Below, in pieces: positions 52,566 to 61,163 of a stretch of 64,000 nt of DNA (the first letter of the stretch is position 1; every line of letters begins with the position of its first letter). The position numbers and the translations under genes were made by a program. Origin of the DNA: Gallionella sp. (GTDB lineage: Bacteria; Pseudomonadota; Gammaproteobacteria; Burkholderiales; Gallionellaceae); the NCBI GenBank assembly GCA_030653355.1, contig JAURZN010000183.1:1-64000 (forward strand), read 5' to 3'. Below the pieces are notes generated by a model, which was not told the origin of the DNA, searched no databases, and saw only the letters and a program-made list of their open reading frames with translations.

Positions 52566-53540
52566 TCAGGCCGCACCGCCGCGCCAAAAGCCTCTTGCGT
52601 TTGCAAACACAGCCTCCTTTGCCAGGTTGATAGGTGTTTTGGTGAACGCTTCTTTGATGGACGCTTCAAAGAATGGCGCACCGCCCCCGACAAGGACGAT
52701 CTGATCAATGCTGGAATTTTCCTTGCGCAAGGATTCCTGTATTTGTGAGCACGCAATATGTCCAACCTTTGCCGATGCGTCAGCCAGGTAGGGGGCGATC
52801 TCAATGCGCTCACCAAACACGGATACAGTGGAGCGCTCTGCTCTGACGGCGTTTTCCAGTTTGCTTCTGCCGGGATTGCCGCCGTGATCCTTTGCAATCA
52901 GGGCTGCGGCCTCATCCAAAACCACCGAGGTGGCATCAAGGCTCGTGCCGGAGGAAGCACGCTTGAACTCACCATTAACCAGCAACACCCAATCAACAGA
53001 GAAAAAGCCGGGGTCAACCACCAGCACACTGGAATCTTCAATTTTGCTGGGATCATCCAGGCCGTGCATCCAGTCAACGAAGCCGCCCAGTGGCTGCGGT
53101 ACGATTTTGATGTTATGTACTACCACCTTGCGCCGGGGCGTGATCTGATGTTCGCCGCGCATGATTTTTGTTAAATGCTCACGTAATCCAGCATCCAGAT
53201 ACTGGTTGGTCGGCAATCCCGTTACCACGCAATCAATCTCGCTCATTTCCGTCAAAAGTAACCCGGCGTTAAACAAGGCGCGATAAGATTCCGTTGCGGT
53301 GTAATCTTTATGCAGTTCACGCGGCCAATTCTCGATGCGGTCGTGACTCACCGCCGCCGCAAACTCCTTGCCATCCACCAATACGTGCAACGAATCGTCG
53401 CTGCCCATAATTCGCTGTCCAAGATGATCCAATGGGGCAGCGCCAGCGGGACGCTTAATCATCTTGGGCGACACCTCTGTGTTGTCGCCATAAACAATCT
53501 TGAGATTCGAGTAACCAATATCCAATCCAACTGTCAGCAT
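52566..53540 (-). CDS. stbA: ParM/StbA-family actin-like plasmid segregation protein
   Basis: A 324-residue actin-like ATPase. The phosphate-1 motif 'VGLDIGYSNLKIVYGD' is at the N-terminus, phosphate-2 'VLVVDPGFFSVDWVLL' in the middle and adenosine motif 'VLVGGGAPFFEASI' near the end. Such filaments push plasmid copies apart. AGGAGG lies just upstream of two tandem ATG codons (53543 and 53540); the second is used. The track start at 53672 has no RBS and runs into the repeats. The iterons and the 50-bp palindrome upstream may form its centromere or operator. Confidence 0.85.
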   Translation of the reverse strand: MLTVGLDIGYSNLKIVYGDNTEVSPKMIKRPAGAAPLDHLGQRIMGSDDSLHVLVDGKEFAAAVSHDRIENWPRELHKDYTATESYRALFNAGLLLTEMSEIDCVVTGLPTNQYLDAGLREHLTKIMRGEHQITPRRKVVVHNIKIVPQPLGGFVDWMHGLDDPSKIEDSSVLVVDPGFFSVDWVLLVNGEFKRASSGTSLDATSVVLDEAAALIAKDHGGNPGRSKLENAVRAERSTVSVFGERIEIAPYLADASAKVGHIACSQIQESLRKENSSIDQIVLVGGGAPFFEASIKEAFTKTPINLAKEAVFANARGFWRGGAA

Positions 53541-53551
53541 CATTCCTCCTA

Positions 53552-53735
53552 AAAATTTCACATGCTCTGTAGAGCGTCTGTAGAACGGGTGAAACAAATC
53601 ATCGCAATACCACGAAAATCCGGCACGCCCGTAGCGCGACTGTGGCGTGTTTTCAGCATGACTAAACGCCATCAGCCGAACCGCCTAAAAACCCCACATG
53701 CGCTGTAGAGCGTCTGTGGCGCGTATGGAAATTAT
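53552..53735 (+). repeat. Iteron cluster 2 (three copies)
   Basis: Imperfect direct repeats of about 45 bp at roughly 53552-53595, 53612-53655 and 53688-53733, each A-rich at the start and followed by a core such as catgckctgtagagcgtctgt. They match the iterons at 14.5-14.8 kb (gctctgtagtacgtct). They may be a second RepA-binding array or a partition centromere. Confidence 0.68.
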
Positions 53736-53750
53736 TGGGCAACTGAAAAT

Positions 53751-53800
53751 ATAAATCCTCGAAATACCTTGCAAATTTGCAAGGTATTTCGAGGATTTAT
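53751..53800. promoter_or_regulatory. Perfect 50-bp palindrome
   Basis: Each 25-base half is the exact reverse complement of the other, centred between 53775 and 53776 (tgcaaatttgca core). It lies in the divergent spacer between stbA and the AcaB-like gene, 63 bp before the latter's start. An operator, a partition site or a transcribed hairpin are all possible. Confidence 0.88.
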
Positions 53801-53862
53801 ATGGATGTTTGAAGCATGATTGCCCGTGGCAATATCCGTTCAATTCACAAATGGAGCGTTAC

Positions 53863-54582
53863 ATGGAAGAGAAAAAGGCTGCGAAAGGGGCAATCAGAAC
53901 GCCAAAAAAATACCTGGAGTTCAGTAATCCGTTCGTCATTCGAGACACAACTATTTATACGACGCCAGCCCAATTGGTCTATGAGACGGCATTCGATGAC
54001 TGCGCCGTCTCAATGCGCAATCTAAGCGCCGTGCTGCCGACACTGGTCAAAAATGCCAGCGAAATGATGGCCATCAACGGTGCCGTCGATCACCTGATTA
54101 ACAATGCGCTTGCGAATCTGCGCAATGAAGGCGCGCGGATCAAGAAGATCGCCGAGGACAATGGTATCGAGATTGGCAGACTGAATTACACCAACACAAA
54201 ACAAGTCGAAGCCAAGCTAACCTGCAACAAAGCCGGTCAATATCTGCAAATAATATCGGAGCTTGATGGGTTGCTCTGCCTTGTTCACTCGGCATGGTTT
54301 GCCGGATTTATTGATGACGATGCAAAGGCCAGCCTGGAAAGACAATGGCGTAGAAAAATGATCGGGGTTGCCGCCGAAATAAAAAACATCACCAACCGCG
54401 CTTTCCGTGCAGCTGGAAAACTGGCAGAAACTGATGGCGCGTCACCAAGCGAGGTGGATAACACAAGCCTCTTGAACGAGGAGGAACCTGTCGCAAAACA
54501 GAAAGCTGCCAAAGCCACCAAAACCGCAAAAACTCTTCCTGCCGAAGACGAAGCACTGACTGTCACTGAGTCCGTATCCTGA
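53863..54582 (+). CDS. AcaB/DUF1845-family ICE protein
   Basis: A 239-residue protein. The ATG at 53863 has TGGAGC upstream; the track start at 53809 is a TTG. The helical body ('QLVYETAFDDCAVSMRNL', 'GQYLQIISELDGLLCLVHSA') fits DUF1845/PFL_4669, whose plasmid member AcaB activates conjugation genes in IncC. A Lys/Ala-rich, low-complexity C-terminal tail follows. It could regulate transfer or partition genes here, and the palindrome upstream may be its site. Family identity is moderately sure. Confidence 0.62.
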   Translation: MEEKKAAKGAIRTPKKYLEFSNPFVIRDTTIYTTPAQLVYETAFDDCAVSMRNLSAVLPTLVKNASEMMAINGAVDHLINNALANLRNEGARIKKIAEDNGIEIGRLNYTNTKQVEAKLTCNKAGQYLQIISELDGLLCLVHSAWFAGFIDDDAKASLERQWRRKMIGVAAEIKNITNRAFRAAGKLAETDGASPSEVDNTSLLNEEEPVAKQKAAKATKTAKTLPAEDEALTVTESVS

Positions 54583-54583
54583 T

Positions 54584-56281
54584 TTGCAACTCAATCAGCA
54601 ACAAGCCAGAGCGGTTAATGCGCTAGGGCATTGTTCGGTGCTGGCCTGTCCAGGGTCAGGAAAAACACGCGTACTATCCATGCGAGCAGCCCGGTTGCTC
54701 AGTGAAAACAAAACCGGGCGGTTGTGCGCCGTTACGTTCACACGCGATGCCGCCGCTGAACTGAAGTCGCGCATTCTGCACTTATGCGGCGAGCGTGAAG
54801 CAAAGCGTCTGGCGGTCGGGACATTTCATTCGGTCGCGCTGTCACAGATTCGACGGTTGCCGCAACTGTCAGGCATGAAGCTGCTATCGGACGGTGAGCG
54901 CATGGGTTTGCTTAGGCGGTGTTACTCACAATACAAATGTGATGTACCTTTTGACAAGGTGCTTTCCGGCATTGATCGCGCCAAATCAAGGTTGGGGCAG
55001 ACCATATTCAGCGATCCCGCCATCGAGGATGTGTTCAATGCCTACCAGCATCTGCTTGCCACAGAACACGGGATGGATTTCGCCGATATTTTGCTGACTG
55101 TCGTTAATGGGTTTCGAGACGAGAGCATTAAGCCGCTTGCCGTGCGCTGGTTGCTGGCTGATGAGTTTCAGGATGCGGACGAGGTGCAGGCGCAATGGGT
55201 GATTGAACATGGCATGGCTGGCATTGAGGTCACGATTGTTGGCGACGACGATCAAAGCCTATACTCGTTTCGGAATGCGCTGGGCTACGCGGGGATGCTC
55301 CGTGTTTCGCAAACGCTGGTTGCCCAGGAAATCACGCTGCCAATCAATTACCGCTGCGCACCTAATATATTGGCTCACGCAGCCCGTTTGATTGCCAACA
55401 ACCCGAACCGAGCCAACAAAGCCATCGAATCCGCCCGCGCCGCGAGCGGCATCGTCAAGACACATCGCGCCGCAGACAGAAGCGACGAAGCCAGCCTTGT
55501 TGTTGAGGCGATAAAGAAATCTGCCGACCAAGATTGGGCAATACTCGCGCGCACCAATAGTTTTCTGGAGGTAGTTGAGGCAGAATTGCTGGCAAGCGGC
55601 ATTGACTATACGCTTTCAAGCGGAAAATCTGTTTGGGATGGTGTCACGGGCAGCGCCTTGGTTGGATTGCTTAAAAGCATACAATCGGACGGCTGGACGG
55701 GCATGGCCAACGCATTGTCGGTTTGCGGGATCAAGTCGGAATTGCTTAATTTGCATCACGACGATAAAAGTTGCGGGCAAATGCTGGAAAGAATCTTGAT
55801 CCAAGCACCAGAAAACGATGTGCGTACCAGAAAGATCATCGAGAGTGCGCGGCGCGGGTACGTTGAATGGCGGAGGCAGATAGCGGATGGCAATATGACG
55901 CTTGCCATCTATGCGGCAGCCAACTGGCTTGCGCAGCACGTCAAACAGGATCGCGGTAATTTGGTGAAAAAACTGGCCAGCATCATTGCCAGGTTTAAAG
56001 GATCGTTGGCGCAACGCTTAAATACGCTATCGAGAACAACAGATCGTACCAACGACACCGGCGTAGTGCTATCCACCTTGCACGGCAGTAAAGGTCTGGA
56101 GTTCGACAGTGTGTGGATTATTGGTGTGGAGGATGGCAATTTGCCACACCCGGATTCCACCGAAGACGAGGAACGGCGATTGTTCTATGTGGGGATTACG
56201 CGCGCCCGAAACCGCTTGGAAATCAGCAGTTCGATTGAAGATGGATTGGATTCACGTTTTATTATAGAGGCGGGGTTTTAG
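54584..56281 (+). CDS. UvrD/Rep-type superfamily 1 DNA helicase
   Basis: A 565-residue 3'-5' helicase. Walker A ACPGSGKTR (21-29), 'AVTFTRDAAAELKSRI' (motif Ia), Walker B 'LLADEFQDADEVQ', 'VGDDDQSLYSFRNA' (motif III) and 'LSTLHGSKGLEFDSVWIIG' plus 'RRLFYVGITRARNRL' (motifs V-VI) are all present. The start is TTG, one base after the stop of the AcaB-like gene, so translation is coupled. It is shorter than UvrD. It probably aids replication or transfer of the island, and is the last plasmid-type gene before the chromosomal phn region. Confidence 0.9.
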   Translation: MQLNQQQARAVNALGHCSVLACPGSGKTRVLSMRAARLLSENKTGRLCAVTFTRDAAAELKSRILHLCGEREAKRLAVGTFHSVALSQIRRLPQLSGMKLLSDGERMGLLRRCYSQYKCDVPFDKVLSGIDRAKSRLGQTIFSDPAIEDVFNAYQHLLATEHGMDFADILLTVVNGFRDESIKPLAVRWLLADEFQDADEVQAQWVIEHGMAGIEVTIVGDDDQSLYSFRNALGYAGMLRVSQTLVAQEITLPINYRCAPNILAHAARLIANNPNRANKAIESARAASGIVKTHRAADRSDEASLVVEAIKKSADQDWAILARTNSFLEVVEAELLASGIDYTLSSGKSVWDGVTGSALVGLLKSIQSDGWTGMANALSVCGIKSELLNLHHDDKSCGQMLERILIQAPENDVRTRKIIESARRGYVEWRRQIADGNMTLAIYAAANWLAQHVKQDRGNLVKKLASIIARFKGSLAQRLNTLSRTTDRTNDTGVVLSTLHGSKGLEFDSVWIIGVEDGNLPHPDSTEDEERRLFYVGITRARNRLEISSSIEDGLDSRFIIEAGF

Positions 56282-56671
56282 GGGTGGATGCCGATTTCAA
56301 GGTAATCCGCCACTGATCTCAATCGCAAACCAGCCACCCGTTACGACAACAGCTCGGCCAGCAATACCAATCTCAATGACTACGATTTCGGCTGGCAGCT
56401 ATGAGTTCATAAGCAGGCGTACAAACAAGGGTAAAATCGACTAATCCATGGCCTGCTGAGTGCCATAAGCAGTTCGCCACTGCTGATAATTCGCCGCCTT
56501 AAACCGGATATTCGTGGCTCGCGGGTTAAAGCACCCTCATCAATAGAAGTTCACCGAATACCCTCCCATCTCAAATTCCTGACAATTCACAAAAGTTTAA
56601 TAAATCCTTCATTGGCTTGAAATAGTTGTAACTCACAATGTGTCGCATTACATATCTAGACATCTATCGTC
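56282..56671. other. Right junction region and phn promoter
   Basis: No gene is supported. A short open segment ('NSSASNTNLNDYDFGWQL') at about 56345-56402 looks like a broken protein tail and may be a scar of insertion. The last 100 bp should contain the phnF promoter. Confidence 0.4.
56654..56661. promoter_or_regulatory. Candidate HutC-type operator for PhnF
   Basis: ATCTAGAC differs by one base from the HutC-subfamily GntR consensus GTnTAnAC and lies 10 bp before the phnF start, suggesting autoregulation. Short, so chance matches are possible. Confidence 0.35.
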
Positions 56672-57397
56672 ATGAGTCTTTACGCAATTGATCGCGATAC
56701 CGGAATTACCCTTTACGCACAAATCGCCGAAGTGCTCGAGCGCGACTATGTTCGTCAGGGCGCGGCGGGCGACCGATTGCCTGCGGAAGGTGAGTTGGCG
56801 GCACGCTTTGCCGTAAATCGTCATACCTTACGTCGTGCTGTCGATGAACTGATTGCTGAAGGATTACTTGAGCGTCGTCACGGAGTGGGTATCTTTATTA
56901 CCGATCTATTGCTTGATTATCGCGTGGGCAGCAATACGCGTTTTACTCAGACCCTGGCTGATATCGGCATCTCTACCGATACACGGGTGATACGAAAAAT
57001 GATTACCCCCGCGCCTGCGGGTGTTGCGCGCAACTTGGCGCTGACAGCTGACGAACCTGTTCTTTGGCTTGAAACATTACGCTTAGCCGATGGCTTGCCC
57101 TTCTGTGTTATTTCCCATTTTCTGCCTGTTAAACCATTTGGCGAGTTGCTGGATGGCTATGCTGGCGGCTCGTTGCATGATTATTTAGAGAAAAATCACG
57201 GCGCACTTCATCGTACCGAAAGTCTGGTAACCGCCGTGCTTCCGCAAGGCGACGATGCAAAGCTGCTGGGAATTACCCAAAATCGGCCCGTGTTGCGTGT
57301 CAAGAGTTTGAACGTGCTGGATCGGGATAACTCTCCGGTCGAGTACGCCATTACCCGGTTCCGCGCAGACCGGATCCAACTGCGCATCACACCCTAA
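56672..57397 (+). CDS. phnF: PhnF, GntR/HutC-family regulator of phosphonate genes
   Basis: A 241-residue repressor. An N-terminal GntR winged helix ('AEGELAARFAVNRHTLRRAVDEL', about residues 34-56) is followed by a UTRA ligand-binding domain ('FTQTLADIGI ... YAITRFRADRIQLR'). It stands at the head of the phn operon and probably represses it, with a phosphonate or pathway compound as ligand. No clear SD precedes its ATG. A HutC-like site lies just upstream. Confidence 0.9.
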   Translation: MSLYAIDRDTGITLYAQIAEVLERDYVRQGAAGDRLPAEGELAARFAVNRHTLRRAVDELIAEGLLERRHGVGIFITDLLLDYRVGSNTRFTQTLADIGISTDTRVIRKMITPAPAGVARNLALTADEPVLWLETLRLADGLPFCVISHFLPVKPFGELLDGYAGGSLHDYLEKNHGALHRTESLVTAVLPQGDDAKLLGITQNRPVLRVKSLNVLDRDNSPVEYAITRFRADRIQLRITP

Positions 57398-57435
57398 AAC
57401 CTCCCTACCAAACTGAATCCAACAGGAGTTTCAAC

Positions 57436-58305
57436 ATGCAATTTAACAAACTTGTTCTTTCCATGCTGATCGGCGCTTCGCTGATGAGTGCAACTGCAGC
57501 GGTACAGGCTCGCGAATTAGTACTTGGCTTGATTCCAGCTGATAACAACGAAGAAATGATCAAAACCTTCGAACCGATGCGCGCCTATCTGGAAAAGAAG
57601 CTGGGTCAAAAAGTGAAAATGTTCACTGCAACGGACTACGCCGGCGTGATTGAAGGCATGAAAAAGAAGCGTGTGGATATCGCCTGGTTCGGCCCTTTGT
57701 CGTATTACCTGGCTGAACAAGAAGCAGGCGCTGAAGCCTTTGCTGTCGGCATTCGTGAAGGCAGCAATTCAGCTACCTACAAAAGCATCATCGTTACGCC
57801 TTGCGACAGTGGCATCAAAAGCATTCTCGACCTGAAAGGTAAGAGCGTTGCGTTTGTTGACCCAGCCTCTACCTCAGGCGGCTTGATGCCGAGCTACATG
57901 GTGAAGCAAGCAACCGGCAAGATGCCTCAGGAATTCTTCGGTAAGTTTACCTATGCCGGTTCACACGATGCAGCGGAATTGGCTGTGAAGAACAAGACCG
58001 TTGATGCGGCGGCTGACAATGACATTACCTATCCAAAGATGTTGGAAAAAGGTCTGATTACCAAAGAAAGCAATTGCATCATCGCCGAATCATCACCGTT
58101 GCCAGGCTCTCCACTGGTTTATCGCGGTGATTTGCCTAAGGAACTGAAAGCACAAATTCGCGACGCAATCTTGAATGCAGACAAGGAAATCAAAGTAACA
58201 GGCTACGGCAAGATCAGCCATTACGTTGCGGTTGAGCCTAAAGATTATCAAATGATCCGCAATATGGTTAAAGAACTTGGCCTTAAGAAAGAGCAGCTGA
58301 AGTAA
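57436..58305 (+). CDS. phnD: PhnD, periplasmic phosphonate-binding protein
   Basis: A 289-residue ABC solute-binding protein with a signal peptide (MQFNKLVLSMLIGASLMSAT, cleavage near AVQA). Motifs 'LVLGLIPADNNEEMIKTFEP' and 'DIAWFGPLSYYLAE' match the PhnD family; the Tyr/Ser-rich pocket captures the phosphonate group. Good RBS (AGGAG). It delivers substrate to PhnC/PhnE. A hairpin separates it from phnC, which may raise its expression relative to the permease. Confidence 0.93.
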   Translation: MQFNKLVLSMLIGASLMSATAAVQARELVLGLIPADNNEEMIKTFEPMRAYLEKKLGQKVKMFTATDYAGVIEGMKKKRVDIAWFGPLSYYLAEQEAGAEAFAVGIREGSNSATYKSIIVTPCDSGIKSILDLKGKSVAFVDPASTSGGLMPSYMVKQATGKMPQEFFGKFTYAGSHDAAELAVKNKTVDAAADNDITYPKMLEKGLITKESNCIIAESSPLPGSPLVYRGDLPKELKAQIRDAILNADKEIKVTGYGKISHYVAVEPKDYQMIRNMVKELGLKKEQLK

Positions 58306-58313
58306 TTGAAGTG

Positions 58314-58344
58314 TCGCGGTCGGCAAAGTAGATGCAGACCGCGA
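58314..58344 (+). terminator. Intercistronic hairpin between phnD and phnC
   Basis: 8-bp stem TCGCGGTC/GACCGCGA with a 15-nt loop, 8 bp after the phnD stop, and no T-run. Such hairpins often protect or attenuate mRNA so that the binding protein is made in excess. Confidence 0.55.
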
Positions 58345-58361
58345 ATTAATTAGGAGGTCGT

Positions 58362-59141
58362 ATGGCTAAAATCATTATAAAAGACATCGGCAAACGTTAT
58401 GCCAATGGATTTGAAGCACTCAAGGGCGTTAGCGCAGAAATTGCAGCGGGTTCTTTCACGGTTATTCTTGGCCCGTCTGGCGCGGGGAAGTCTACTTTAT
58501 TACGCACTATCAATGGCTTGGAAACACCTACTGCAGGCAGCATTCAGATAGGCGAACAAGTCGTCACGCAAAACAATCTTCGTGAAGTTCGTTCACAAGT
58601 TGGCATGGTGTTTCAGCATTTTAATCTGGTGGATCGATTGTCGGTCATGACCAATGTGCTCACCGGGCGTTTGTCGCATCGCTCATGGCTGGGCAGCCTT
58701 TTGTATTTATTTCGTCGCACCGATCTGGATCTTGCGCACGATGCGTTAATTCGGGTGGGATTGACAGAAAAAGCCTGGAATCGTGCCGATAAACTCTCCG
58801 GTGGACAACAGCAGCGTGTCGGGATTGCCCGTGCGCTGGCGCAGCAACCGCGTGTGATTCTGGCCGATGAGCCGGTCGCCAGCCTGGATCCGGTTGCCAG
58901 TGAAGAAATCATGGGGCTGCTGCGCGAAATTTGTACGCGCGACGGCATTACCGTGGTGGTCAATCTGCATCAGGTCGAATTGGCTAAGCGTTTTGCTGAT
59001 CGCATCATCGGACTGAATGACGGACTGGTGGTGTATGACGGTCCGGCCAGCGGGCTGGATCGCGTAACGCTGAGTCGAATCTATAGTCGCAACGGAGATC
59101 AAGTCGATGAGCAACTCGAAACTATGCTGGCCTACGCCTAA
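58362..59141 (+). CDS. phnC: PhnC, phosphonate ABC transporter ATPase
   Basis: A 259-residue ABC ATPase. Walker A GPSGAGKST (37-45), Q-loop 'VGMVFQHFNLV', signature 'LSGGQQQRVGIARAL' and Walker B 'VILADEPVASLDP' are complete. The GAGGTC-type RBS is strong (TAGGAGG). It powers uptake through the two PhnE permeases. Its 3' end overlaps phnE by 35 bp. Confidence 0.94.
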   Translation: MAKIIIKDIGKRYANGFEALKGVSAEIAAGSFTVILGPSGAGKSTLLRTINGLETPTAGSIQIGEQVVTQNNLREVRSQVGMVFQHFNLVDRLSVMTNVLTGRLSHRSWLGSLLYLFRRTDLDLAHDALIRVGLTEKAWNRADKLSGGQQQRVGIARALAQQPRVILADEPVASLDPVASEEIMGLLREICTRDGITVVVNLHQVELAKRFADRIIGLNDGLVVYDGPASGLDRVTLSRIYSRNGDQVDEQLETMLAYA

Positions 59142-59904
59142 CGGACGACCTGGCTTGGTGCCAACGCTGTCGCTACTCGCCTGCATTTTGCTTTTGGCGG
59201 TCAGCGCAACGGCGGTCGAGCTTGATTTAGGCCGGATCGTCACCGCCATTCCTCGCATGTTGGCTTTTGCGGGAAATTTGCTGGTTCTCCCCGATTGGGA
59301 ATATTTACCGATACTGGCTAAAAACATCTTGCAGACCATCGAAATGACGTTTCTGGCGACCAGTATTGCGCTAGTCATCAGTCTGCCATTGGGTATTCTG
59401 GCGGCTAAAAATACCAGTCCGCATCCTGCTGTGTTTCATGCGACACGCAATTTACTGTCCTTGATGCGCGCGTTGCCCGAACTTGTCTGGGCGCTGGTGT
59501 TTGTCTCTGCTGTGGGCTTAGGACCTTTGCCGGGAATCATGGCTTTGTCATTCGTGACGGTCGGCTTCATGGGCAAGTTTTTTGCCGAGAGCATTGAAGT
59601 GGTCGATCAGCGTCAGGTGGAAGGGGTGGTGGCACAGGGGGCAAGTTGGTTGCAACTGCGTACTTTCGCTCATTTTCCGCAAGCGTTTCCGGACTTTGTC
59701 GGCACTGTGATGTATGTGCTGGATCACAACCTGCGCGCCGCTGCGATTCTAGGTTTAGTGGGCGCGGGCGGTATCGGTTATGACCTGGTGATGGCCATGC
59801 GGATGTTCGACTATGACCGACTACTGCCAATTGCGCTGTCTATTTACATCGTGGTGACGCTGCTTGATCGCGCATCCGATCACTTTCGCATGAGGATGAT
59901 TTAA
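59107..59904 (+). CDS. phnE: PhnE, phosphonate ABC permease, first copy
   Basis: A 265-residue inner-membrane permease with about six helices. The EAA loop region is 'VEGVVAQGASWLQLRTFAHF', which docks on PhnC, and 'NLRAAAILGLVGAGGIGYDL' is the family-typical end. ATG 59107 follows GGAGATC and overlaps the end of phnC, showing coupling. It probably forms a heterodimer with the next permease. Confidence 0.92.
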   Translation: MSNSKLCWPTPNGRPGLVPTLSLLACILLLAVSATAVELDLGRIVTAIPRMLAFAGNLLVLPDWEYLPILAKNILQTIEMTFLATSIALVISLPLGILAAKNTSPHPAVFHATRNLLSLMRALPELVWALVFVSAVGLGPLPGIMALSFVTVGFMGKFFAESIEVVDQRQVEGVVAQGASWLQLRTFAHFPQAFPDFVGTVMYVLDHNLRAAAILGLVGAGGIGYDLVMAMRMFDYDRLLPIALSIYIVVTLLDRASDHFRMRMI

Positions 59905-60699
59905 ATGGCTGAGCAAATAATCGAACGTCCTGCCTTACCCAAAAAGCCGTTCAATCCGACCTCCGTCTGGTTGTCGGGTTGGCTGGCGCTGATTTGGCTA
60001 ATTATCTTCGATCTTGAGTTGTCATTTGAGACGCTGCTGTATGGCGTACAGGACATTTTCGAGTATTTCAGCCGCTACAGTCGACCTAATTTTGAAGACT
60101 TATCTAGATATGTAGAACTGTTGGGGCAAACGCTGGCAACGGCGTTGTGGGGAAGTACGCTGGCGATTGTCGTGGCGGTGCTGTTAGCGCCGTTCGCCGC
60201 TCGAAACCTGTCACCGAATGCCGTGACCTATCGTATTGCGCGTGAATTGCTCAACTTTATGCGTGCCATGCCGGATTTGTTACTGGCATTGATATTTGTT
60301 GCCGCATTGGGGCTGGGACCTTTGCCGGGCGCATTGGCGTTGGGCGTACATACAGCCGGATTTCTGGGTAAGTTCTTTGCAGAAAGTCTGGAACGCGTCG
60401 ATAACGGGATTTATGAAGCCGTCACAGCGACCGGTGCATCGCGCATTCAACTGGTGATGTATGCCGGATGGCCGTCGATTCAACGCGAAGCGCTGGGTTA
60501 CATGCTCTATATCTTCGACCGCAATGTACGCATGGCCGCAGTATTGGGTCTGGTAGGTGCAGGAGGCATAGGTCTTGCGCTACATGACACCTTACGCATG
60601 TTCAATTACGACCAGTCAGCCGCGCTGATTGTGGTGATTCTGGTCACGATTTTAACGATTGATTATCTGTCTACCTGGATAAGAGGAAAACTTAACTAA
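59905..60699 (+). CDS. phnE: PhnE, phosphonate ABC permease, second copy
   Basis: A 264-residue permease that starts on the base after the previous stop. The conserved 'NVRMAAVLGLVGAGGIGLAL' and the loop 'IYEAVTATGASRIQLVMYAG' match PhnE. Two paralogous permeases in tandem suggest a heterodimeric channel, as in other phn operons. Its stop overlaps phnG (TAATG). Confidence 0.92.
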   Translation: MAEQIIERPALPKKPFNPTSVWLSGWLALIWLIIFDLELSFETLLYGVQDIFEYFSRYSRPNFEDLSRYVELLGQTLATALWGSTLAIVVAVLLAPFAARNLSPNAVTYRIARELLNFMRAMPDLLLALIFVAALGLGPLPGALALGVHTAGFLGKFFAESLERVDNGIYEAVTATGASRIQLVMYAGWPSIQREALGYMLYIFDRNVRMAAVLGLVGAGGIGLALHDTLRMFNYDQSAALIVVILVTILTIDYLSTWIRGKLN

Positions 60700-61163
60700 T
60701 GAATATTCCAAGAAATGATTGGCCGCGCGCGCTCTGTCAATTAAATGCGACTGAGATCAAAGCGGTCGCGGCAACACTAAGCGGTGACATTGACGTGCGC
60801 GATGTGGTCTTGCCACAGGCAGGATTAGGTCTATTGAGCTTAACGGACGGTGCGTTTCATGAACCATTTTACTTGGGTGAAATCCCGGTGGCACGCGCCG
60901 AGGTGATCTTGAAAACAGCTGAGGGCCATGAAGTTCAAGGTGGCTGTGTACTGGTTGATGACCGGGCGCAACTGGCTCGTTCCATCGCCATTCTCGATGC
61001 AGTCCTGTCGGGTAAGTTGCCCGGTTGTGACGTAGCCGAAAATCTGGTTGAAAAGGGAGAGTTGTTGCGTATGCAAAAAATAAGCGAACGGCGTCAAATT
61101 CTGGCTGCCACTCGTGTCGATTTTTCGCTGCTGGAACAGGAGGATGACGAAGATGCTGAATGA
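60699..61163 (+). CDS. phnG: PhnG, carbon-phosphorus lyase core subunit
   Basis: A 154-residue subunit of the PhnGHIJ core complex. The start 'PRNDWPRALCQLNATEIKAV' and 'FYLGEIPVARAEVIL' are PhnG-like. With PhnH and PhnI it helps attach the phosphonate to ribose triphosphate. It overlaps both neighbours, so it is translationally coupled. Confidence 0.9.
   Translation: MNIPRNDWPRALCQLNATEIKAVAATLSGDIDVRDVVLPQAGLGLLSLTDGAFHEPFYLGEIPVARAEVILKTAEGHEVQGGCVLVDDRAQLARSIAILDAVLSGKLPGCDVAENLVEKGELLRMQKISERRQILAATRVDFSLLEQEDDEDAE

Larger units (their letters stand above)
13299..56281. mobile_element. Integrated plasmid / ICE-like island (approximate limits)
   Basis: The span is bounded by an iteron fragment on the left and the helicase gene on the right. 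It holds a RepA initiator, two iteron clusters, MobI-like, TraD, DUF4400, AcaB/DUF1845-like, StbA/StbB-like and two tyrosine recombinases, which are typical plasmid or ICE functions. Flanking genes (two-component system, phn operon) look chromosomal. I could not identify attL/attR direct repeats by eye, so the ends are approximate. Relaxase and type IV secretion genes are absent, so it appears mobilisable or degenerate rather than self-transmissible. Confidence 0.65.

Noticed and set aside
52298-52897. Long form (199 residues) of the StbB-like ORF
   Set aside because: Its first 111 residues overlap stbA in another frame; the coupled ATG at 52564 is the better start.
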